A stretch of DNA of 64,000 bases from Actinomycetaceae bacterium. GTDB lineage: Bacteria; Actinomycetota; Actinomycetes; Actinomycetales; Actinomycetaceae. The stretch spans positions 1 to 64,000 of the forward strand of contig JAUNLF010000002.1 in NCBI GenBank assembly GCA_030532405.1. The letters are read 5' to 3'. The position numbers and the translations under genes were made by a program. Positions 57,203 through 64,000 of this stretch are shown piece after piece. Under the pieces are notes generated by a model, which was not told where the DNA came from, made no database searches, and worked only from the letters and a program-made list of their open reading frames with translations. Numbering within the stretch: the stretch's first letter is position 1; every line of letters begins with the position of its first letter.

Positions 57203-57224
57203 GACTGGGAGCGAAACTGGCGGG

Positions 57225-57800
57225 CTACTGACGCAGAAAATCGTGGACCGTAACTTCGCCAATCTCAGCTTCTACCACGTTGTCTAAATCGAAGTTGTTT
57301 GGAAACTCAGTGGGATCACACGTGTTTAGGATCTCAGAGCTGTCAAAGATGTAGTCCTCAACATCGTTTTTAGCAAACCACCTACGAAACTCGGTCGTGA
57401 CGTTAAATATCTGAAAGTAGGAGCCAGTGTAGGTTACCGCCATAAAGTTTTTAGCCCTCAGTCTAGACTCCGCGATCAGTCGCATGGCCTCGCCAAGATT
57501 GCGCCGACCTTGTCGCAGCACAATCAAAAGTGTGTCTTGTCCCGCGTAAATAACCCGGTGCGTATGAATGTTTTCGCGGCGAACATATTGCGATAGGCCA
57601 AATTCGAGCATTCCAGTCAAATCTTGATACATGCTCCTGTAGAGGAACGAGAGATCCTGTGCGGCCTCAGGCGGCACCAGTTGGCGCAAGACCAGTTCGG
57701 CAAAGTCTCCGAACGGGATCTCAGCGTTGCGCCAGTCAATTGCGGCAAAAGGATTACCTTGATCCTCGGCCGAAATCTGCTGCAAATCTTTATTCTCCAT
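57225..57800 (-). CDS. Hypothetical protein, second gene of an unknown pair
   Basis: 191 residues, acidic, without signal peptide or membrane segment. Features include GDFAELVLRQLVPPEAAQDLSFLY, a basic/aromatic centre RRENIHTHRVIYAGQDTLLIVLRQGRR and FMAVTYTGSYFQIFNVTTEFRRWF, then a long acidic C-terminus. The alternation suggests an alpha/beta fold. I do not recognise the family. It is co-oriented with and 52 bases from the small acidic gene upstream, opposite to all the sugar genes around it. Confidence 0.65.
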   Translation of the reverse strand: MENKDLQQISAEDQGNPFAAIDWRNAEIPFGDFAELVLRQLVPPEAAQDLSFLYRSMYQDLTGMLEFGLSQYVRRENIHTHRVIYAGQDTLLIVLRQGRRNLGEAMRLIAESRLRAKNFMAVTYTGSYFQIFNVTTEFRRWFAKNDVEDYIFDSSEILNTCDPTEFPNNFDLDNVVEAEIGEVTVHDFLRQ

Positions 57801-57852
57801 GAAATATCAACTCCTCTTATTTGTCCCCATCTGATTGGTCGTAAAGACCGAT

Positions 57853-58074
57853 CTAGAACATGTCCTCATCGTCCTCGAAAGGAAGATCCAGTAATAGATT
57901 GGTTCCGTCCTCCAACCAGAGCTCGTTGATCTGGTGATCAATCATTAGCTGGATGATCTCGCCTTCGGCCTCCTTGAATTCTTCGGAGTCTTCGTCCAAA
58001 TCTCTAAGAATTTGTTCGTATCTTTCGGTTGCCTCTAGTAGTGCATCCTGCGCAACGTCGTCCAGTTGCCTCAT
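57853..58074 (-). CDS. Small acidic hypothetical protein, first gene of the pair
   Basis: 73 residues from ATG 58074 (ribosome site AGAGGA); a GTG at 58104 gives ten more residues. About a third of residues are Asp or Glu. A helical part (MRQLDDVAQDALLEATERYEQ, LRDLDEDSEEFKEAEGEI) ends in a strand LWLEDGTNLLLDLPFEDDEDMF. The extreme acidity and partner gene resemble immunity- or chaperone-type pairs, but this is only a resemblance. Function unknown. Confidence 0.65.
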   Translation of the reverse strand: MRQLDDVAQDALLEATERYEQILRDLDEDSEEFKEAEGEIIQLMIDHQINELWLEDGTNLLLDLPFEDDEDMF

Positions 58075-58423
58075 TGCAAGTCCTCTCAATAATCCGGGGA
58101 TCACCTTTCAATAAACAGGCTACGGAGGGGGTAGGACATCAAATGTTTGAGTTGAGCAAGAAATGTAAAGTTTCACGTATTTCTGAGCAATTTTTGTCTG
58201 TTTCTTTGCGCTGCCCCTCGGTACCTTGTGAGTTGTGCCTCACCGTACGCGTGGGATTTTCTTCGCGAAGTCAACAACAAGCGTGACCCCTTACCTGGTT
58301 GACGGACTTTGCGAATGGTCGCACATGTGCGGGGGCCGGCGAGAACAACTCGCATTTCAAAGGTGAAACAAGGTACGTCCTCCAACGACGGAAGATGAAA
58401 CTTGAAGATAAGAAGGCCGAACC
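58075..58423 (+). other. Upstream region of the GH31/TRAP operon
   Basis: 349 bases between divergent genes. It holds perfect short palindromes CTTCGCGAAG (58261-58270) and CGCACATGTGCG (58320-58331) and a looser inverted repeat GAAATGT/ACGTATTTC (58158-58181), any of which could be an operator. TTGACG at 58299 is a possible -35 without a clear -10. No gene is supported here. The leftward promoter of the hypothetical pair must also lie here. Confidence 0.45.
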
Positions 58424-60925
58424 GTGCGCATTTGTACAAGAGCAGAATCGATCGAACCCACAGGCAACGGATATGTAATCAAAACGGATGCAGTGCCCAT
58501 CCGGATCCTAGCGTTAACTGCGGATATTATTCGCATTCGTGCTGGTTTTGACGGGGATTTCCGCGAAGAGTCTTACTCGCTGGTGACCACCGCGTGGGAG
58601 GACCGTCTAGACGGCTTATTTCAAAAAGAGAGAAAACGTATCGATGCATCAACGTTGAGGTTGATTGACGAGGACGGTGGCTGGTCCCTGCAAGGAGAAA
58701 AACTGCGTGTTCAGGTGCGGAAAGCCCCATTCCAAATCAAGGTTTACGACGCTGAAGGTGACTGTCTGCACGCCGACCTAGTAGACCTTAGCTATCGCGA
58801 AGATTCAAATAAGCGCCGTATCCACACAAGTGAAATAAGCGTCGATGACTACTTTTATGGTTTTGGTGAGAAAACCGGACATTTGAACAAAGCGGGCAGC
58901 TTTATGTCCATGGCGCCCGCCGATGCAATGGGATACGACCCAATCAAGACTGACTCCCTGTATAAGCACATACCGTTTTATATAAAACTGTCCGGGCGAA
59001 CGAAGAAAGCCGTCGGCTATTTTTACCACAACACGTATGAGTGTGACTTCAACATGGGGAGGGCCAAATCTAACTATTGGCCGCCGCATTCTCACTACCG
59101 CGTAGATGGTGGCGATATCGATCTGTTCTTGATCGCGGGACCGAAAGTTCGGGACGTGGTGGAACGCTACACCGACCTTACTGGGAAATCGGTGATGCTA
59201 CCCAAGAGCGCCTTGGGCTACCTGGGGTCGTCCATGTATTACCCGGAGCTTCCAAAGGATTGCGACAAAGCGATCACAGAATTTATTGACACTACTCGCG
59301 ACTATGAAATCCCTGTAGACGGTTTCCACCTATCTTCCGGCTACACGCAGCAAGAAACCGAATCGGGTCTGAAACGTTGCGTATTCACTTGGAATGATGA
59401 GCGTTTTCCGGATCCGGAAGGGTTTTTCAAAGCGATGGAAGAACGCGGGATAGTGGTATCACCCAACGTGAAACCGGGAATCCTCTTGGTTCACCCGCGC
59501 ATGGATGAGTTCAAAGACGAAGGGATCTTCATAAAGGAATCGGGAAGCGAAAAGCCGCAAACCGGTACCTGGTGGGGCGGCAAGGGGCACTTTGTTGACT
59601 TCACCAACCCGCATGCCCGTAGCTACTGGCAAGAAGCATTAACCAAGAACGTCCTCGAAAAAGGTACGTGGTCTGTTTGGAATGATAACTGCGAGTATGA
59701 AAGCGTCGTAGACAAAGACGCAGTGTGCTATTTCGACGGTACGGGCGGAACGGTCGGGCAACTGAAGTCGGTCATGTCGAACCTCATGTGCATGACCACT
59801 CGCACCGCGATTGAAAATGTTTTTGATAACCAGCGTCCTTACGTGGTGTGCCGATCAGGTCACGCGGGTATCCAACGTTATGCGCAAACTTGGGCGGGCG
59901 ACAACTACACCAGCTGGGAGTCGTTGAAGTACAACATTGCAACGATTCTTGGTATGAGCCTGTCCGGTGTTGCGAACCAGGGCTGCGACGTATGCGGCTT
60001 TTCCGGTCCCGCCCCAGAGGGCGAACTTATGGTGCGGTGGATTCAGAACGGAATCTTCCAGCCTCGATTCTCTATACACTCCACGAATACGGATAACACT
60101 GTCACAGAACCTTGGATGTATACCCAGGTGACGGACATTATCCGTGAGGCCATGCAACTTCGCTACCGGCTTTTCCCGTACCTGTATTCGCTAATGTATC
60201 GGGCATCGCAGTCAGGGCTACCAATTATGGAGCCTATGGTGTCCGCATTCCAGCATGATGAAAATGTTTATGAAGAGGGCGTTGACTTCATGCTCGGTGA
60301 CGCTCTGCTAGTGGCGAATGTTGTGGAAAAGGGTGCTACCACGCGCAAGGTGTACTTACCCGAGGGTGAGGTTTTCTATGACCTACAAACTCGGGAGCGC
60401 TTTGAGGGGGGCCAAGCCGTCTGTATTCCGGTTGATCTTGGCAGTATCCCAATGTTCATCCGTTCCGGTCAGATTCTGGTGCTTGCAGACAATGAGCTGA
60501 CAAATCTGGCGACCCAGGCCGTCACAGATCTGCGCGTTGTCTGCGCGCCAGATAAGGATGGAAGTTTCACCCTTTACGAAGATGACGGAATGACTTTCGA
60601 CTACCTGGAGGGAATGTATCTGCAAACCCAGATAACTGTGACCGCTGGGGAAAAAGTTACGTTTTCTGTCACTCATGCAGGCAAGTTTGAATCTGCAGTT
60701 GAATCCATAACCCTTGATGTAATCCACAGAGAAAAAGCCCCGTATTGGGTCAAGGTCGATGATGTGGAACTCCACCACTACTTGGACCGTAGGCGCTTCG
60801 ACGCCGCGCAGTCCGGATGGTATTACTCCCAAACTTTGAGGTCTGTCCAAGTCAAATATCCCAACCCAAAGAAGGACCACGAAGTATGTGTCTCATTTGA
60901 AGTATTTGACCTAATCGGTATCTAA
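58424..60925 (+). CDS. GH31 alpha-glycosidase, cytoplasmic
   Basis: 833 residues from GTG 58424 (AGAAGG upstream). No signal or anchor. An N-terminal beta-sandwich with DDYFYGFGEKTGHLNK leads to the barrel (about 255-640) with nucleophile D421 in SVWNDNCEYE and acid/base D493 in WAGDNYTSW, then the C-terminal sheet with LYEDDG. The WNDN(N/C)E signature differs from ordinary alpha-glucosidases (W.DMNE) and is closer to GH31 groups acting on other sugars, possibly alpha-GalNAc. Specificity is uncertain. It heads an operon with a TRAP importer. Confidence 0.88.
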   Translation: MRICTRAESIEPTGNGYVIKTDAVPIRILALTADIIRIRAGFDGDFREESYSLVTTAWEDRLDGLFQKERKRIDASTLRLIDEDGGWSLQGEKLRVQVRKAPFQIKVYDAEGDCLHADLVDLSYREDSNKRRIHTSEISVDDYFYGFGEKTGHLNKAGSFMSMAPADAMGYDPIKTDSLYKHIPFYIKLSGRTKKAVGYFYHNTYECDFNMGRAKSNYWPPHSHYRVDGGDIDLFLIAGPKVRDVVERYTDLTGKSVMLPKSALGYLGSSMYYPELPKDCDKAITEFIDTTRDYEIPVDGFHLSSGYTQQETESGLKRCVFTWNDERFPDPEGFFKAMEERGIVVSPNVKPGILLVHPRMDEFKDEGIFIKESGSEKPQTGTWWGGKGHFVDFTNPHARSYWQEALTKNVLEKGTWSVWNDNCEYESVVDKDAVCYFDGTGGTVGQLKSVMSNLMCMTTRTAIENVFDNQRPYVVCRSGHAGIQRYAQTWAGDNYTSWESLKYNIATILGMSLSGVANQGCDVCGFSGPAPEGELMVRWIQNGIFQPRFSIHSTNTDNTVTEPWMYTQVTDIIREAMQLRYRLFPYLYSLMYRASQSGLPIMEPMVSAFQHDENVYEEGVDFMLGDALLVANVVEKGATTRKVYLPEGEVFYDLQTRERFEGGQAVCIPVDLGSIPMFIRSGQILVLADNELTNLATQAVTDLRVVCAPDKDGSFTLYEDDGMTFDYLEGMYLQTQITVTAGEKVTFSVTHAGKFESAVESITLDVIHREKAPYWVKVDDVELHHYLDRRRFDAAQSGWYYSQTLRSVQVKYPNPKKDHEVCVSFEVFDLIGI

Positions 60926-60941
60926 GACAGGAAAGAAGGAC

Positions 60942-61961
60942 ATGTCAGCCATAAAGAAGATGATGGCCTTGTTGGCGGTGATGACCTTAGGCCTGGCGGG
61001 TTGCGCTAACCAAGGTGTAGCAAACTCCGCTGACGCCACTGCCGAAAAGCCAATGGTATTGGCGTCAGCGCATAACCTCAGCGAACAGCACGTCACGTCA
61101 GTAGCTCTGACCGAATTTGCTGAGGACGTGAACAAGCGCAGCGAGGGTCGTTTAGAGGTCAAGATTTATCCCAACGGGCAGCTTGGTTCCGAAACGGAAG
61201 TGCTAGAACAACTAATGGCCGGTGTAGGGGCGATGACGCGTGTTGGAGCTCCGGGACTAGCAATGTACAACGAGGGCTACCACACCTTCGGATTGCCGTT
61301 TGTCTTTGAAGATGAAGACCACTATTACAAAGCAATGGACTCCGCAGCTATGCGCGAGTTTTATGAGTCATCCGCCGATGATGGTTTTATTGCTTTGACT
61401 TACTACACATCGGGTGCACGGTCGTTCTATACGCGCAACACTCCGATTAGGACTCCGGAAGACCTGCGTGGAATGAAAATCCGAGTTCAAAACATGCGCT
61501 CACAAACCGACATGATGCGTGCTCTAGGTGGAACTCCAGTTGTTATTCCTTTCGGGGATATCTACACGTCACTAGAGTCTGGAATCATTGACGGCGCGGA
61601 GAGTAACGAGACCGCGCTGACTCAGAGTAACCACGGCGAAGTTGCCAAAGTGTTCTCGGTTAACGAACATGCAATGATCCCGGACATGCTTGTCATATCC
61701 ACGAAGGTGTGGGACCGACTCACGAAGGAAGATCAGCAGATTCTTGTAGATGCTGCTATTGCTTCCACCGAAAAGCACAAGGTTGCCTGGGCTGAAGCTA
61801 TTGATCAATCGATCGAAGACGCTAAGGAGATGGGCGTCGAATTTGTGGAGGACGTCGATAGGGCGGCATTCCAGGATGCTACGTCATCAATGGTTGACGA
61901 CTACGCGAAGGAATATCCGAAGGTAGCTGATGTCCTCGAGATCATCGAGCAGGCGAAGTGA
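60942..61961 (+). CDS. dctP: TRAP transporter substrate-binding lipoprotein (DctP)
   Basis: 339 residues with a lipoprotein signal (MTLGLAGC, Cys about 21). The DctP/SiaP fold shows in NLSEQHVTSVALTEFAEDVNKRS-type opening, LEVKIYPNGQLGSETEVLEQL, the ligand arginine segment GMKIRVQN and SGIIDGAESN. TRAP systems carry organic acids including sugar acids, using the sodium gradient. It follows GH31 by 16 bases and precedes dctQ by 7. The partner enzyme suggests a glycan-derived acid, but the ligand is unknown. Confidence 0.92.
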   Translation: MSAIKKMMALLAVMTLGLAGCANQGVANSADATAEKPMVLASAHNLSEQHVTSVALTEFAEDVNKRSEGRLEVKIYPNGQLGSETEVLEQLMAGVGAMTRVGAPGLAMYNEGYHTFGLPFVFEDEDHYYKAMDSAAMREFYESSADDGFIALTYYTSGARSFYTRNTPIRTPEDLRGMKIRVQNMRSQTDMMRALGGTPVVIPFGDIYTSLESGIIDGAESNETALTQSNHGEVAKVFSVNEHAMIPDMLVISTKVWDRLTKEDQQILVDAAIASTEKHKVAWAEAIDQSIEDAKEMGVEFVEDVDRAAFQDATSSMVDDYAKEYPKVADVLEIIEQAK

Positions 61962-61968
61962 GGCAACC

Positions 61969-62478
61969 GTGGAAACCACAATGAGAAAAGCTAAAAAAGC
62001 TGTTAACTACGCGCTTTCAAGAATTGCGGCGCTCCTGCTTGTCGTGATGACACTCCTGGTGTTGTATCAAGTGTTTAGTCGATACGTCCTCAATGCGCCT
62101 GCGGACTGGACTGAGGAACTCGTTCGCTATTTCCTAATATGGACTGGTTTCATTGGGGCAGCTTACGCTTTCGGATCGCGTCAACACATGGCACTCATAT
62201 TTGTGCGTGAGCGACTGCCAGAAAAACAAAAGAGGGTCCTAATGGTCGTGACCGACATTTTGATTCTCCTGTTTGCTATTTTCATCATCATTATTGCCGG
62301 AACCCAACTGGCATTCTCGGCTCGGATGGAGCTATCGCCATTGCTTGGTATTTCCCGCGGTCTTGTCTACGCCGTGGCGCCAATCTCGGGTGTATTCATC
62401 GTTCTGGTCCAAATCATCAATATTTGGGAGGACGTAACCGGGAAAGTCCTAGTTAAGAAAGAGGAGGTAGAAGGATGA
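61969..62478 (+). CDS. dctQ: TRAP transporter small membrane subunit (DctQ)
   Basis: 169 residues from GTG 61969 (GAGG five bases upstream); ATG 61981 is possible. Four membrane helices with the conserved FSRYVLNAPADWTEELVRYFLIWTGFIGAAYA signature segment of DctQ (about 35-65) and the basic loop EKQKR. It joins the large subunit to the binding protein. The stop shares bases with the next ATG. Confidence 0.92.
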   Translation: METTMRKAKKAVNYALSRIAALLLVVMTLLVLYQVFSRYVLNAPADWTEELVRYFLIWTGFIGAAYAFGSRQHMALIFVRERLPEKQKRVLMVVTDILILLFAIFIIIIAGTQLAFSARMELSPLLGISRGLVYAVAPISGVFIVLVQIINIWEDVTGKVLVKKEEVEG

Positions 62479-63776
62479 GTGTCGGAATTGCAGCACTGGT
62501 GCTGTTTGTAATCTTTTTGTTCCTGCTCTTCTTAGGAATCCCAATTTCTGTGACCATTGTTGCTTCATCAATGGCGACCGCATTAATGTACCTTCCTTCA
62601 GATCAGGCTGGGTTCATTGTTATGCAGAAGATGAATAACGGTATTGATAGCTTTGCGCTACTTGCGGTACCGCTATTCATTTTCGCTGGAAACATTATGA
62701 ACAACGGTGGTATTGCCCAGCGTTTGATTCGTCTTGCGCAGTTGCTAGCCGGCCGAATACCGGGGTCGCTAGCGCAAACCAACGTTTTGGGTAACACGTT
62801 GTTTGGGGCATTGTCTGGTTCTGCTGTTGCAGCTGCGGCCGCGATTGGCGGGACGATGAACAAGATGCAACGCAAAGAAGGCTACGATCCGGCCTACGCG
62901 GCTGCAGTTAACATCGCTTCTGCGCCTATTGGGCTGTTGATTCCGCCGACGTCGGCTTTCATTGTCTACTCAGCCATAACCGGTGGAGTTTCGATTTCGG
63001 CACTATTCATGGCCGGCTATGTTCCCGGCTTTATGATGGCCGCGGTCGTGATGATCATTGCTTACCTGTACGCAAAGAAGCACAAGTATCCGGTGTCCAA
63101 AAGACCACCGGCGAAGGAAGCCTGGAAGATCGTACTGGATTCCATCCCTAGCCTCTTGCTAATTGTCGTCGTTATTGGCGGCATTGTTGGTGGTATTTTT
63201 ACCGCTACAGAGGGCGCGGGTGTCGCGGTATTGTACTGTCTGATTTTGGCTCTGATCTACAGGTCGATGACGTGGAAAGATTTCATGTCGGTGCTACTTC
63301 GCTCGACTGCGACTTCCGGTATTATCCTATTCCTGATTTCTGCGTCGTCAGCGATGTCGTGGGTGATGGCTTATACCGGTATTCCCGGTGGGATTTCAGA
63401 GGCGATGCTATCCATATCTGACAATCCGATCGTTATCTTGCTTCTGATGAACCTTGTATTGCTGATCGTCGGTGTGTTTATGGATATCACCCCGGCAATC
63501 CTAATCTTCACCCCAATTTTCTTGCCTATTGTCACAGGTTTAGGAATGGACCCCGTTCACTTTGGTGTTCTGCTTATCTTCAACATGTGTATAGGCACTA
63601 TGACCCCGCCGGTGGGCTCGGTCCTCTTTGTGGGTACGTCAGTTGCAGATGTTTCTATTGAAGCAGTGTCGAAGAAGTTGCTCCCATACTTCGGCGCGCT
63701 CATTGTTGTTCTGTTGCTGATCACATTCATTCCGCAGCTCTCCCTTGCTGTTCCGCAGTGGCTCGGATTGATTTGA
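62475..63776 (+). CDS. dctM: TRAP transporter large permease (DctM)
   Basis: 433 residues with about twelve membrane helices. Typical DctM signatures are AVPLFIFAGNIMNNGGIAQRL, the LFGALSGSAVAAAAAIGG re-entrant loop, SAPIGLLIPPTSAFIVY, and GTMTPPVGSVLFVGTSVAD. It is the sodium-coupled transport channel. The ATG overlaps the dctQ stop by four bases. It ends the GH31/TRAP operon. Confidence 0.94.
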   Translation: MSVGIAALVLFVIFLFLLFLGIPISVTIVASSMATALMYLPSDQAGFIVMQKMNNGIDSFALLAVPLFIFAGNIMNNGGIAQRLIRLAQLLAGRIPGSLAQTNVLGNTLFGALSGSAVAAAAAIGGTMNKMQRKEGYDPAYAAAVNIASAPIGLLIPPTSAFIVYSAITGGVSISALFMAGYVPGFMMAAVVMIIAYLYAKKHKYPVSKRPPAKEAWKIVLDSIPSLLLIVVVIGGIVGGIFTATEGAGVAVLYCLILALIYRSMTWKDFMSVLLRSTATSGIILFLISASSAMSWVMAYTGIPGGISEAMLSISDNPIVILLLMNLVLLIVGVFMDITPAILIFTPIFLPIVTGLGMDPVHFGVLLIFNMCIGTMTPPVGSVLFVGTSVADVSIEAVSKKLLPYFGALIVVLLLITFIPQLSLAVPQWLGLI

Positions 63777-63890
63777 GAATAGGCGTTCTCGATGGTCGTC
63801 AACACGGTGATTAAGGAACCGATACATCGCGGTCCTGAAGTTACATGTGTATACGACCTGTGTAAGGATTGATATTAGAACGCTCACGCG

Positions 63891-63933
63891 CGTGTGGGTC
63901 CATCGTTTCTGAAATGAGCGGTGGGCCCACACG
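63891..63933 (+). terminator. Terminator after the TRAP operon
   Basis: CGTGTGGG (63891-63898) pairs with CCCACACG (63926-63933), extended inward by TCCA/TGGG with a G-U pair. The loop is 19 bases and no T-run follows, so it is only moderately convincing. About 115 bases before it hold no gene that I can support. Confidence 0.5.
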
Positions 63934-63953
63934 TATTAGACATTGGGGTTGCG

Positions 63954-64000
63954 ATGATTGATAACGCTGGGCATCTAATGTCCGGGGGAAGCGACGTGGC
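63954..64000 (+). CDS. Possible 5' end of a further gene
   Basis: An ATG at 63954, preceded by TTGGGG, opens a frame MIDNAGHLMSGGSDVA that runs off the window. Too short to identify. It follows the terminator of the TRAP operon in the same direction, so it may be a regulator or next catabolic gene. Confidence 0.35.
   Translation, partial: MIDNAGHLMSGGSDV

Overview
The window is from an actinomycete, most probably a host-associated member of the Actinomycetaceae or a close relative. The reasons are moderate GC, frequent GTG starts with actinobacterial-type promoters, SCO6880/DUF4913-type conjugation genes, and many surface proteins ending in LAKTG or LAATG followed by a membrane segment and basic tail. 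The genus is an inference. The window has two parts that differ in base composition and in short-motif content.

Part 1 (about 24-27026) is a complete integrative and conjugative element (ICE) inserted in the 3' end of a tRNA-Lys(TTT) gene. A 32-bp identical repeat (24-55 and 26995-27026) marks attL and attR. Left to right it carries a divergent xre/xis control region with apparently leaderless promoters, three or four replication-type helix-turn-helix genes with four iterons inside one coding region, a type IV secretion module (DUF6668-like ATPase, small pilin-like protein, VirB8-like and VirB6-like proteins, SCO6880, VirB4, T4CP), DUF4913, relaxase and MobC with a palindrome-rich oriT candidate, an ArdC-like antirestriction metalloprotein, SSB, a VirB1-like hydrolase, a glutaredoxin-like protein, a large VaFE-type surface protein, a coiled-coil membrane protein, a ParA partition cassette, and a tyrosine integrase next to attR. 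Five copies of a GTGCGCGCAC palindrome plus a TACGT-type box precede ICE transcription units and look like an element-wide control site. In the excised circle the xre frame would run without a stop through attP into the integrase, giving one 458-codon frame that integration splits.

Part 2 (27.3-64 kb) is a host-glycan utilisation island. Five very large secreted, sortase-anchored glycosidases come first (GH84, GH2, two GH20 of which one is lacto-N-biosidase-like, and GH95). Together they could remove fucose, galactose, lacto-N-biose and GlcNAc from mucin or milk-type glycans at the cell surface. A LacI-controlled operon follows (GH36 alpha-galactosidase, ABC sugar importer, LacI regulator, LacA-like acetyltransferase). 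After a two-gene unknown operon on the other strand come a GH31 glycosidase and a DctP/DctQ/DctM TRAP importer. A further gene probably begins at the right edge.

The heptamer GAGGGCG is very frequent in the chromosomal part and almost absent from the ICE. It is a candidate species-specific chromosomal motif, and its absence supports recent arrival of the element.
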